A stretch of DNA of 64,000 bases from contig NC_087064.1 of NCBI RefSeq assembly GCF_963678635.1, forward strand, positions 40,701,165 through 40,765,164, given 5' to 3'. The notes beneath the pieces are model-generated. The model ran no database searches. It was not told where the DNA came from and worked only from the letters and a program-made list of their open reading frames with translations. Source of the stretch: Symsagittifera roscoffensis. Taxonomy: Eukaryota > Xenacoelomorpha > Acoela > Convolutidae. Both the position numbers and the translations under genes were made by a program. The first letter of the stretch is position 1; every line of letters starts with the position of its first letter. Below are positions 41,173 to 51,598 of this stretch, piece after piece.

Positions 41173-42005
41173 CTACAAATTTATTTATATTATTACTAAT
41201 CAATTTTTTGATGATCACTAATGTGTGGTGGTAAAAAAACCAAATACGATGTTTTTTTTAAGAGCTACATCATGTTAACTTGAAGGCCAGGTGCAACAAA
41301 AAAAAATACATGAAGGCCAGGTGTGACCTTAAAAATTAGTCATCATTAAAAAAAAAACAACAATCGACCAACACAAAAAAAAAATCCCCGACAAAAAAAA
41401 TTTTTTTAAAAAATTTTTTGCCGACAAAAAAATTTTTTTCAAAAAAATTTTCGCCCACAAAAAAAAAATCGTCCACAAAAAAAAAAACCAAAAATTTTCA
41501 AAAAAATTATTTTTTTTCGGCCTAAAAAGTTTTTTCCAATTTTTTTTCAAAACAAAAAACACTTTTCGCCCGAAATTTTTTTTCGAACAAAAAAAATTTT
41601 TTTTTTCCAAAAAAAAAAAAATTTCGCCCACAAAAAAAAAATCGCCCACAAAAAAAAAACCAAAAATTTTCAAAAAAATTGTTTTTTTTGGCCTAAAAAG
41701 TTTTTTCCAATTTTTTTTCAAAACAAAAAACACTTTTCGCCCGAAATTTTTTTTCGAACAAAAAAAATTTTTTTTTCCAAAAAAAAAAAAAATTTTCGCC
41801 CACAAAAAAAAAACCGCCCACAAAAAAAAAATTTCAAAAAAAATTAGACTTTTTCGCCTAAAAAGTTTTTTCCAAATTTCTTTTTTTTTTGATAATTACA
41901 TTTTTTCGCCCACAAATAAAAATTGCCTTCCGAAAAAAAAAATCACAAAAAATCAAAATTTTTTGAAATTCGTGCTCACAAATAAGGCAAATAGAAATTA
42001 ATTAC
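41173..42005 (-). other. Intron in the Polinton DNA polymerase gene
   Basis: On the minus strand, donor AG|GTAATT at 42,006/42,005 and acceptor TTTGTAG|AC ending at 41,173, 833 bases. Splicing joins the coding frame in phase and restores the conserved C-terminal block of the polymerase family. The inside is filled by about three 165-171-bp tandem units (about 41,390-41,880) of A/T-rich sequence. Confidence 0.8.
41390..41880 (-). repeat. Tandem repeat of about 170 bp inside the polB intron
   Basis: Units share the phrase CCTAAAAAGTTTTTTCCAA at 41,521, 41,692 and 41,857 (spacings 171 and 165). Consists mostly of A and T runs with short TCGCCCAC spacers. Confidence 0.85.
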
Positions 42006-45000
42006 CTCTGGACAAAACGGAATAAAGCTTGGGTTTGAGGGATATAAACTCGGTTATAATGTCTCCTGGAAACTCATCCTTGAATTTTAAAACAACCATT
42101 TCGTTTTTCGGGTCGTAGAGAGGGTGGTTCTTCGGGTAATTTGACAAGTCAAGTTCATTCAAAATATTCCTTTTTTCGGAAATTTCTCGGTATAAATCTT
42201 CACTTTTGACTTGGTACAGGAGACTGTCTGTATCAGAATACAATAGTTGACATTCAAAATTTGGTTTCATTATATCGTAATGAAATTTATACATGTGAAA
42301 CTTTGCTAACTCAAGAACACTAGCTCCCACAATTGTTGGGACATCCCAATAGATTTTTGTTGGATTCGAAGTGAACGCTGCCAAGTTTTCTCCAAAAATT
42401 TTGTAGGATTCAAATTCGAATTCACTAATTTATCGCAAAGTGGCATGATAATCTCTAACTATCCGAACAAGCATCCGTTTGCGCTTCGACTCGCATGTTT
42501 TCCCATAAGCACAATTGTTCAGTAGTTTGTACAAATCCTCCTCAAATTTATTTCTAGCTTGTTGTCGTTTAGTCGTGTTCAATGTGATGTATGGTTCTAA
42601 CCATGCTTCTTGTTCAAACTTCAGCACACGGTGCACTTTTTTAACTTTAAGTCCCAACCTAACAAACAATTGCAATAGTTTGTAATGAATTGTATAGTTT
42701 GACTTGTCAACTTTTTGGTCTTTCCAATTGAACGTCTTGCAATGTCTTGATTTTTCATCTGCTCGAGTAAATTTGTTTGGTAGGGACTCAACCAATCCTG
42801 GGGTACACTTTCTTTAGTAGGAGCTAAAGGGTAATCTTGATGATCCTCATGCAGTTCTTCTGGATACTCGAGATCAACTTCCAATATAAATCCAATCAAA
42901 GAGTCTTCAGTCATGTTGAGGATTTGGTTCACAATCACCTCGTCTTCTATATGCTCTATTAGCTCAAAGTTACGCACCGGTAATTTCTCCGTTTGCATGA
43001 CGCCGCCATAGAGGTTATTTGCATCGATCATAAACCCGTAGGTGCTAGGTTGATCTGGGTTGAAGTCGGGGCATTCTTTGTTGTTGGCTTTGAAAAAGCG
43101 ACTATGGAACACGGATGCAGTACCACCTCGCATCATATTCTCGACCAATTCGAGATGCCTGCGGTCTGATAAAAGCTGAACATTCGAGTCTTTGCAGATA
43201 CGTTTGAAGGCGTCTCCAGCTAAGTTTGAAGCACTAAAATGGTGCGCGCAGTCCAGACCATAAGTTTGGTGACTAATTTGTCGAAATTCTTCAAAGACGC
43301 AAGCAAGAAGGAGTGTATCACACTTGAGATACAAGTTGTGATAATCCTCCAAGTTTTGACATTTGAACACTCTAAAAACTTTCTTTGCATGTTCCAGATC
43401 CGCTTGTGAAACTGCAACTTTTCCTCCATTCAAAACATCGGACCAATTTTGCAAAGGAGGCAATTCTTTTTCTGCAAATTTTTCTCTTCTGGTCATGTAC
43501 GAATAAGGGTAGAAACCTTTTTGTCGTATCAGACACTGTTGCTCCTCCGTCTCGTTTGCAAAATACTTGTTCAAAATTGACATTTTTTCTGCTGGTAGAT
43601 TATCAACCAATTTTTGCAGGGAAGAATTCAAAAACTTGCATGAGTCAATAAATCTGAGGTATTCAAAACTTTTTTGCTCAGATCCGTTTTTCCTTTTTAT
43701 AGTTTTAATTAAGACTCCAATGCTTAACGATATATATTTTTGGTCGGTGCTAGGTATAACACTCATTGTACTTGTTGGCTCGCATTCATGCAATGCGAGA
43801 CAAATGTGGTGAAGGTCATAGTTCTGGATGTTATGTCCAATGACTGGGGTGAAATTTACAGTTCGTCTTGCGAGGTTGCATTTTTTATGTGCCCATCCCA
43901 AAAATTTTCCAGAAAAATGGCAATGGTCAAGACATTTTTCATGCTCATTGGTAAAATGTATACAGCAAATCCAACATGTTGATGTGTTTTCTTTGTTCAA
44001 CGATTCTTGGCTTTCTAGAAATTGAGGAAACCGTCGCTTTTGATCATATATCTCTCTCGCTAATTGATGCAACTGATTGAGAAACTTTTTCATGCATTGA
44101 TCAGAGCTGTCATAGTCAAAGAAGTAGGGCTGTGAATTTCCGTGTTCAATTACAGCCAATGAATACCCACAAGCTTCGTGTTTTTGTACAACTCAGGTAG
44201 TTGATCGCGATGGATTATCAGGACAAGAATCTACAGGTTTCAGAAATGATTCAAAATCAAAATAAATCACAAGTGGTACAAACCACAAGGCCTGGAGGTT
44301 TTTGAACTCGTATCTGTTGGTACCTTTTTCTGCTGAAGGCATGACTACTAGAGCAGGTTCATGATCCTTACAACACTGGATGTGTTGCTCGTGAGTTTCA
44401 TCACTCCAACTAATGTGAAAGCAGTTTCTACATAAACGTGCAATTGGGCGATACTTACACCCTTTGATTTCGCAGATGAACTTTAACAAATCGATTATAA
44501 GTACATAGTGATGCTTTGCAGGCTCATACAAGAGAAGCAGGTCCATGTCAAATATTTCAGTTTGGGTGCTGTTATCTTGGTTTGGTCGTTTTGATATATA
44601 CATAGGCAACAAATCTCCCTTGTGGTACTGGAACACATTTACCCGCACGTCGTTAAGTTGTTCAAATTTTCCAATTGAAGCGAAACTCATGGGTGAATCA
44701 AAATTACCTTGGGCTTTGTGTGCACTTTCAGCAGTGTATGTATCAGGTTGTGTCCGCGCAGCTGCTGGGTTCGCTTTTTGTTGATCAGTTAGAAGTAGGT
44801 CAACACCATGCTTCAGACTATAAGCAGCGGTAAAGCAAAGTTCGAAGCAATTATTATCTTCGTGATTTCTAATGTTTATCAAATTCTGGGACATTCGAAT
44901 TCGAAAAGGCAAGTCAATATAAGATGACCCACGGATTGGTGAAAACTTTGCAAGTTTAACAAAAACTTGAATTACGTGTTGCAAAACCCAACCGCTTCCA

Positions 45001-45731
45001 TAAGATGCAAAAGTCTCCAAAACTGCTTGCATTTTTTCGACCATTTCAAAAAACTCATCATCTTCTAATCCTAAGCTCATCACAGGTTTCATATCAGAGT
45101 TTGCATAAATGTCAATCCGCTCGTCGTGCTCAGTTTTACTAGAATCATTTATTACTTTAGGTTTTACCAAACCTAAATTAGCGCTGAACTGAACTTTTCT
45201 AGGTCCTTTTGCAACTCGATCGATTATGAGACTTTGAATTTCATCTTTTTTCTCTTGCATAAATTGCAAAAGGTCAATCGGCTGATTTTCATCCATGGGT
45301 TGGTTTCCGCCGATCACATACGTTTCAAGAACACCGAAAAAAGCAGACTCACTTTTTTGAAGATTGGTGCCGTTGATTTCGTCTTCATCGACAGCATGCA
45401 CATCACCAAGAGCAGCATTAGCAGCGGCACTTGTAGTGGCTAAAACAGCAGAGGCAGCTCTCATAACAGGAAGACCATGAGTTGCTAGTAAATGAGCTGA
45501 TAAGTTTTTGGGCGAATGAAATCCCAAATGACAATAATCACAAACACCTCCAAGTTGACCATGAGTGTGAAGAATATGTTTTTGTAAATTTGAAAGCATT
45601 TGAGTCGTGAATGAACACTCATTGCATCGATAAACAATAAGCCCTTTTTCAACAAAATGTTTGTCACGCTCATGGCGACTTCTATTGCTCTTATTTGCAT
45701 ATTTCAGTGGACAAAAATTGCATTTGAACAT

Positions 45732-47100
45732 TTTTTGAAATAAGTTAAGCTATTGATTTTAAGAAAGAAAAAGAATCAAGTGATCTCAAATTACACTCAG
45801 AAACAACAGTAAATGGGAAGCATAACTGTTCGTCTACCAATTGCAAAGAAAACGGTTTGTGTTTTGCGCGCGTAATTTTGAATTTGAATTAAAGTTCCCG
45901 CCAAAATTTGAATTAGATTTGAATTTCCCGCCATAACTGGCAAACTCAAATTCGATTGGACGAAACAGATAAATTGTTGTTTGAAACATTAATAATTTTT
46001 ACAAACGATAGAAATTAATCTAAGCCAACCAAGTTTGGGCTAAATTTTAATCCAAAATGATTTTAGAGCCAAGAGAGAAAAGTTTTAATTTTATATTTTA
46101 TCAATTCAAAATATAAATTGATAAAAATTTCGAAATTGCGAATAAAAGTTGAGCATGTCACAACACATGATAGATCCTAAATATCCCAGTTGTCATGGGG
46201 ACAGAATATCCTATAAAAATGTCAAAATTAGTATCAAAAACAGTTGAAATGATGAATAAGTAAAGCAAAAACTGAAAATTGACAGTTTTTTAACTTTCCA
46301 GGCGCATTGCTATCAATGATGTCAATCACGGAGCGGTTGCACGGTCCATGTCATCATGAATTTGTCTCAATTGTCTTTCGATTTGAAAAAAAAGTCCGAA
46401 AAAATACTTTTCTATAAAGAGAAATGATTTTGTTGTTTTAGGGGGGATTAAGGGGATTAGCGTTTTTCTCGAAGACTATTGAAAAAACATCTACTCCCAC
46501 AATCTCATTAGTCGTGCCCCTCAATGCACTTTCATAATAACACCACTTGCTCACAACAAAAAATTGCGTCTTCTGGTTGAAAATCGCATTTTTTCGGAAA
46601 AATGAAAAAACGATGAGTCATCAATTAAAAAGTTTGATTTTTATTATTTTTCTCAAATATTTAGCATGATGATGAATACTTGTATTTTTTTCAAAATGAT
46701 CATTTTTGGAGACAACAGTATCAATGATCAAATGGTAACTCCAATTTGTAGAAAAAGAAAAAAATTAATGTTTTTTTTTTCCTTTTTGTAATTAAAAAAT
46801 CAAATCATCTTTTAAACATCTTTTATACTATTTTTCATTATGTTTAATTTGTATGATAACTATTTGAATAAACATATGACAACATAAGTTTTCATCCAAA
46901 ATTATTTTTTTACAGTTTTTTTTTGACGTTAATTATCTTTTTTCAAAAAACTAAATTGAAATAAATTTTTAATCAGAACCCAATCATGTGATAATTAATG
47001 AACAAATACAAGATACAAACTCAAACTCAATTTTAAAGTTAAATTATTATACACAATAAATACAAACAAAAATCAATAAAACTCAACCTCAGTTTCAAAG
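45732..47100. other. Polinton non-coding stretch upstream of polB
   Basis: 1.37 kb, AT-rich, no ORF of note. It should hold the promoter of the leftward polymerase gene. No conserved motif is evident. 46,300-46,380 is less AT-rich than its surroundings. Confidence 0.45.
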
Positions 47101-47736
47101 TTATAAAAGGTCCAAATACTCCTGCGCTTTCTCTAGTGTTGTTAACTTCCTTTTTTTCTTTGGCGCTAGACAGAGAGAAGGGGTTAAGTTTTCCATGTGG
47201 TTGCTCACAGTAGCCTCAGGGGTACGCTTTGGAGTTGAGCAACCCGGTTCGTCAAGCCATGGTGATACTACAGGGGAAGGATCAGCTTTCGGGGTAACTA
47301 CTGATGGTGATTCAATCTGTTCCATTCCCCATAAACGATCAAAAAATTCAACTTCTTCAAAGTATTCTAACTGGTTTTCACACATCGGAGTAACATCACA
47401 ATCGTATTTATACAAATTTTTTTTTACTGGTTTTGATAAAGTTGAAATATCAACCTGAAGAGCAAGAGGCTCGTCAGGATCCGTATATTTACCAAAATTT
47501 GTAAGGTAACTCAAATACTTTATATTCAGTTCTTCGTCTTTCTTTGAAATTTTTAAGGAAAGTTTACTGAATAAATGTAAAAAATTTTTGGGAATCATAA
47601 CGTGATGAGTACAAGTCCACTCATCATAATTGAAACTTTTTTCTTCGTTAATTATTGCTACAAAATTACCGTGAACGGTTTCATAAAAAATGGTTCTTTC
47701 GTGATTGGAATATCCGGCAATAATATAACAAGGCAT
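47101..47736 (-). CDS. Polinton orphan protein (211 codons), unknown
   Basis: Intact leftward ORF from an ATG. Residues 1-110 look globular, with a strand-rich start (Cys-Tyr-Ile-Ile-Ala-Gly-Tyr-Ser). Residues 140-190 are Pro/Ser/Thr-rich. A basic Lys-Lys-Lys-Arg-Lys stretch near residue 190 could be a nuclear signal. It lies between polB and the rightward block, with a divergent intergenic region of 482 bases upstream. I do not recognise the family. Confidence 0.7.
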   Translation of the reverse strand: MPCYIIAGYSNHERTIFYETVHGNFVAIINEEKSFNYDEWTCTHHVMIPKNFLHLFSKLSLKISKKDEELNIKYLSYLTNFGKYTDPDEPLALQVDISTLSKPVKKNLYKYDCDVTPMCENQLEYFEEVEFFDRLWGMEQIESPSVVTPKADPSPVVSPWLDEPGCSTPKRTPEATVSNHMENLTPSLCLAPKKKRKLTTLEKAQEYLDLL

Positions 47737-48218
47737 CTTTGAAGAAAAGTTGGAAGAAAATTACAAACGTAACGCGGAGAGAAATGAAACTGAAATGAAT
47801 TGTGAAAACGCGTCAAGAGATTAAAATAGGGATTGGTTCTTCTAAAATTAGAAATTTCAAGACCTCCTATGTAGTTTTTAATCAGTTTAATAAGGGAGGG
47901 CGTGTAAAATATTTATGTTACCTTGCGTGGTATTCTATGTTTATCTAAATTGCATTCAAACAAATAGCTTATATCAAAAATAACGTTTAAACATTGTGAC
48001 CTTTAACACCCATTAAAATTCTTATCAGTTGTACATGCACAAAATACTTATCCATTTGAACTAAATTGCAATCCAATATCTTTGCGATATAAAGTAAATG
48101 TGTATATAAGTTAAAATAGATACAACGCTTTCTTTTGCAGACATATACAATCAATCGGAACCATTCATTTCTTTCTATTCAGTTTTGAATCAAGTTACTT
48201 TGAAATTTACTCGTTACA
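47737..48218. promoter_or_regulatory. Divergent promoter region of the Polinton
   Basis: Separates the leftward 211-codon gene from the rightward block. TATATAA at 48,103-48,109 is a good TATA box for rightward transcription, with a start expected near 48,133. Copy 1 keeps the bases just after it (1-60), including CGCTTTCTTTTGCA. Confidence 0.55.
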
Positions 48219-48590
48219 ATGAATAAAACCAAAACAAGCACCACTGCAAATGCAGATAAAGATTTTGGCGATTGCTATTTCGATATTTCGGAAAACAGTA
48301 AAAGACTAGTGCGTGCTACATTGAAAACATATGACCAAACTGGAACTTATGTATTCCTGAAAGTTTTCAAAAAAGCAACTGAAGGCGCTGAATTTGAATG
48401 TGTACAAAGACTTTCCTTAAGCAGCGAAGAATTTTCAAAATTACTAAAGTCGGGAAAGTCAATCCGAGCGCAAACAAGTGAAATTTCTGATACTGTTGAA
48501 AACAAAGACAAACCACAATCTAACTGTAAACGAGCCAGGAAATCTCAACTTTCCTCGAACACAAACGATTTCAAGCACGACTCGAATTAA
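48219..48590 (+). CDS. Polinton small protein, possibly PC4-like
   Basis: 123 codons, intact, first rightward gene. Residues 18-85 show the order of a PC4/Sub1-type single-strand DNA-binding fold: a Phe-Asp-Ile strand, a Phe-Leu-Lys-Val-Phe strand, then Leu-Ser-Ser-Glu-Glu-Phe-Ser-Lys-Leu-Leu before a Lys-rich tail. The resemblance is weak and the assignment is inference. The C-terminal 35 residues are basic and Ser/Asn-rich. Confidence 0.55.
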   Translation: MNKTKTSTTANADKDFGDCYFDISENSKRLVRATLKTYDQTGTYVFLKVFKKATEGAEFECVQRLSLSSEEFSKLLKSGKSIRAQTSEISDTVENKDKPQSNCKRARKSQLSSNTNDFKHDSN

Positions 48591-48604
48591 TTTTACTTCA
48601 CAAA

Positions 48605-49392
48605 ATGGCAGAAGCTATGTTTGAAGTTGTAATACCTGATTATTTCAAAAAATTTCAACCAAATTTCAAATTTGTTATCACTGAAAAAATTCCTAATTTA
48701 TCTACTTTTAAAAATTATGCTTTTGGAAGCCACTTCAAATCTGAATATTGCCCTTTTTCAGTCGAGAATGAAAAAAAAATTCATTACCATATATTGATTC
48801 AAGTAGATTCAGAGGAACAATTAAACCAATTTTTTCCTTCCCAAAATGTTTCAGTGTTCCTTGTATTTTCACTTGCTTCAAACACTTAGTTTCTCCTGCT
48901 AAAGATGTCAAAGGAAACGGTGAGTTATTTGACAAGCTTAAACTAGCTCTCACTTATTCAGCACAACCTGTTGCAGCCAATCTCGATTTGCTAGATTTCA
49001 CTGCAATCAAAAAACGTTTACCCAATTTATTGCTTTCTGCAACATCATCTAACAAACAAACTTCACCAAATCAAAACGTTTGCAAGAAATCTCCGGCCGT
49101 TGGGGGACAGAAACGAATTGATAATACAGTTACGCCTGCTGCATCGTCGACGTCAAACAAATCCGTAAGAATTTCGACTTCAGTTTCAAAGAAACATACA
49201 GAAAGCAGACATGTTCAAACAGATGAGATGAATACAGAAACTTTGAAAAGATTTGAAAGTTTAATTAATGGACCCCATTCTGCCGCTTTTTGCAAAATAA
49301 TGGATATTTTGACAAGTGGATATGGAAAACTTGATGTAGATACTGATGTGCTATTTGTGAAATTTATTGTTGAAGAGAAAGTTAAGTTTTAA
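48605..49392 (+). pseudogene. Polinton protein with HUH-like motif, frameshifted
   Basis: Starts at ATG 48,605. It is open to a TAG at 48,887-48,889, while another frame is open from before 48,890 to 49,392 and carries on the conserved sequence, so one frameshift lies around 48,850-48,880. Residues 58-64 read His-Tyr-His-Ile-Leu-Ile-Gln, which looks like the His-hydrophobic-His motif II of rolling-circle Rep nucleases. I do not see a convincing Tyr motif III. The C-terminal half has the block Asn-Gly-Pro-His-Ser-Ala-Ala-Phe-Cys, kept in both copies. Function unknown. Confidence 0.6.
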
Positions 49393-49439
49393 TTGATACT
49401 TTTCATTATTCCCTTTTTATTATATTGAGTTCAGTAAAC

Positions 49440-50445
49440 ATGATTTCAACTTTCGATTTAAAACTCATTCATGAAATTTTTATAGACTTAAAATCACAAT
49501 ATCCAGACATATCAGTCAGATTTCAGTATTTTTTAGCCACTTGTTTGTATTTGGACGCTGATATTAATTTGGATTTTGTTTTGAAAAACAGACCATATGG
49601 TGGTTTAATTGGAATAGACAATTCGTCGCTCGACAAACACTTGAAACATTTCAAATTTCTTAGAATACATGCTATATTGCATGACGCAGCGGGATATTTG
49701 CAAGAAAAAAATCATACCGGTCCTGGGTACACATATGTTTTGCCTTGTCCAATAAAAAACTGTTATCTGGGTCACGTGACAGGTATTGCGTTTTGCTTAT
49801 TTCTTAAAGCATTCAAACCAAAGTTATTTCGTTTGTTGGAATTTTGAGTGAAAGTCATGTTAACCCAAAGAAAGAAAACTAAAAAATTGTTTTTAAACCA
49901 TCTCATTATTTTAGATATTGAGGGATTTAAATGTGGCAAGAAACCTTTGATCATAAAGGAACTTTCCGTTTGCTCTGCTAATACAATTGATACAATTCAT
50001 TTTCTGCCACCAATCCAATTCAACAATTTATCAAAAGAAGAGAAAAAAGCGTACAATTGGGTATCTAAATTTCTACACGGGCTTCGTTGGGACGAAGGTG
50101 AATACCCTTACTCATACTTGGATCAAATTTTTGACAGCATTCGTTTGAGGAACCCAAATTCCCATTTTTTTTGCTAAAGGTACACAAAAATCTGTTTTAT
50201 TAGCTGAATACTTGAAATTACCCGTGACAAATTTGGAAGATTTTGGCTGCCCAAAGATTGAACAGTTATTGGGTCAAGAAAAACATATTTGCAAACAACA
50301 TTCTCATTTACTTCCCTCACATCAATTATTAAAGCATTGTACCCGTAGAAAATCCAAAGTTTTTTTCGATTGGTTACAAAATGAACTGTCCAATGATGCA
50401 AACAACCTTATCTCCAAATTTGTTGGTTTACGCTTCAATGACTAA
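49440..50445 (+). pseudogene. Polinton DEDD-exonuclease-like protein, broken
   Basis: ATG at 49,440. Pieces are at 49,440-49,847, 49,848-50,177 and 50,160-50,445, separated by an in-frame TGA at 49,845-49,847 (probably with nearby frameshifts) and a frameshift near 50,155. After a Cys/His-containing N-terminal part, Ile-Leu-Asp-Ile-Glu-Gly-Phe resembles exonuclease motif I of the DEDD fold. Asp-Phe-Gly-Cys-Pro and a distal His-Cys block follow, as in an exonuclease-like family I associate with animal transposons. Its last codons overlap the next gene's ATG. Confidence 0.6.
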
Positions 50446-50920
50446 TCAGAGTCCTGAAAACAATTTAACACCAAGAATTAAAGGCACTCTTACGCGGACA
50501 GGCATATTAGATTGTCGAGGAAAACCTCTCCTGCAAAAACTCGAACAAATTACACTGAACGATATCGAAATCGACAATTTACGGAAATTTTTTACAGTTC
50601 TTGACTACTTTCACCTGTACAATGTCCAGACTCCAGGAATTTCGCCAGTCAATTCCGTTGTTCAATCTCAACCTGGAAGGGCTGCAACCTCAGCTGGGAG
50701 AGGAAGACAAATCCATTTGCATGACCATCAGCTTCCAGCTGAACTGAAAGAATTAGTCAAAACTGATAATGTTGAGGAAATACATTTAGTTCAAGCCACT
50801 ATCAGAGTTGCTGCTCATTTTGTTGTAAAGTTCAAATCTAATTGTAACCATGACAAATTCACAAAATATGAGTTTTTCTTCATTGAACGAGGAGTTGATT
50901 TGCCTGTTGAACCGAAATGA
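50438..50920 (+). CDS. Polinton unknown protein (160 codons)
   Basis: Chosen ATG at 50,438 overlaps the stop of the previous gene (ATGACTAA). The same overlap exists in copy 1. The frame is open 57 bases further upstream but with no need for it. The middle has an Arg/Gly-rich patch (Gly-Arg-Gly-Arg) and then Glu-Leu-Lys-Glu-Leu-Val-Lys. No domain recognised. Confidence 0.7.
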   Translation: MTNQSPENNLTPRIKGTLTRTGILDCRGKPLLQKLEQITLNDIEIDNLRKFFTVLDYFHLYNVQTPGISPVNSVVQSQPGRAATSAGRGRQIHLHDHQLPAELKELVKTDNVEEIHLVQATIRVAAHFVVKFKSNCNHDKFTKYEFFFIERGVDLPVEPK

Positions 50921-51018
50921 CGAATCAAATACATATACCAAGTTTTGTGAATCATAATAAATATATTTATTGATTGTCTTCATTTTCTTTTGATCTTGTG
51001 TGATTACTAGTTGCTAAC

Positions 51019-51303
51019 ATGTCGTGTTTGAAAATTCAAAATTTCAAAAAAATATTTTTGCCAAAAGAAAACACACAAAATGTGAGTTTAACAGGTGAGA
51101 ATTTACCAAAAGATTTATTAGACGAAATCAGTACCGGAAACGTAGAAAAAATTGTTCGGATACTTCTGACAGACAAAAACATAGCAAGATATATAATAAA
51201 ATACAAACCAAACGGCAATAGATCAGAGAGAAAAAAAGGCGATTGGTATGCAGTTGTAACTATCAACCTTGATACAAATAAGCAAAAAAAAGTCTTCCAG
51301 TAA
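51019..51303 (+). CDS. Polinton unknown small protein (94 codons)
   Basis: Intact, basic, from an ATG. The end overlaps nothing and the next gene starts 2 bases after its stop. It shares the words Leu-Pro-x-Asp/Glu-Leu...Asn-Val-Glu...Ile-Val with the preceding gene (residues 30-50 here), hinting that the two are distant duplicates. No function known. Confidence 0.65.
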   Translation: MSCLKIQNFKKIFLPKENTQNVSLTGENLPKDLLDEISTGNVEKIVRILLTDKNIARYIIKYKPNGNRSERKKGDWYAVVTINLDTNKQKKVFQ

Positions 51304-51305
51304 AC

Positions 51306-51596
51306 ATGGAAATTGAAGAAACCACCACTGTTGAGAACAATGATTGCGACTTTGTAGACATTGGTGGTGCCGAACAGTCTTTATCTCACGAAAACAGATC
51401 TTGGAAATTTTGTAATTCTGTTTCTCTTCCGTCTGCAGAAGTTGTCTTTTTCACACAAGTCTGTTTCATTTTCATTTTGCTCTCTTTATCTATTTCAAAA
51501 TTGTCTTTTTACAATCTTAGTTGTGACGAGACTGCCATTTGGCTTTCAATACTATCCAGTACAGTTGGTTACATGTTACCCAATCCCAAGTTATAA
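51306..51596 (+). CDS. Polinton small membrane protein
   Basis: 96 codons. Acidic N-terminus, then a hydrophobic segment at about 48-66 and a second at about 76-90 ending Gly-Tyr-Met-Leu-Pro-Asn-Pro-Lys. Two membrane passes are likely. It precedes the ATPase start by 2 bases. A virion or host-membrane role is possible. Confidence 0.7.
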   Translation: MEIEETTTVENNDCDFVDIGGAEQSLSHENRSWKFCNSVSLPSAEVVFFTQVCFIFILLSLSISKLSFYNLSCDETAIWLSILSSTVGYMLPNPKL

Positions 51597-51598
51597 TA

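Larger units (their letters stand above)
40439..45731 (-). pseudogene. polB: Polinton protein-primed DNA polymerase (family B), one intron, broken
   Basis: Replicates the element by protein priming. Residues 4-85 hold three C2H2 fingers (Cys4/Cys7/His20/His25, Cys36/Cys39/His52/His57, Cys64/Cys67/His80/His85). Exonuclease motif I (Phe-Asp-Phe-Glu-Ser) is at about residue 491. An Asp-His-Cys-His HNH-like insertion follows (about 43,900-43,960). Polymerase motif A (Asp-Ala-Asn-Asn-Leu-Tyr-Gly) is at 43,005-43,025, motif B (Tyr-Gly-Lys-Thr) near 42,500, and motif C (Asp-Thr-Asp) at 42,226-42,234. Exon 2 (41,172-40,439) holds the usual C-terminal block plus an acidic tail of about 160 residues. 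The breaks are an in-frame TGA (44,193-44,195), a frameshift near 42,700-42,790, and an in-frame TAA at about 42,430. Confidence 0.92.

Noticed and set aside
41329-41823. 164-codon minus-strand open stretch rich in Phe and Lys
   Set aside because: It is a translation of A/T homopolymer units in the tandem repeat of the polB intron.
48133-48145. TTTTGCAG as a splice acceptor before the first rightward Polinton gene
   Set aside because: It lies at the expected transcription start after the TATA box, and no upstream exon is visible, so an intron is not needed.
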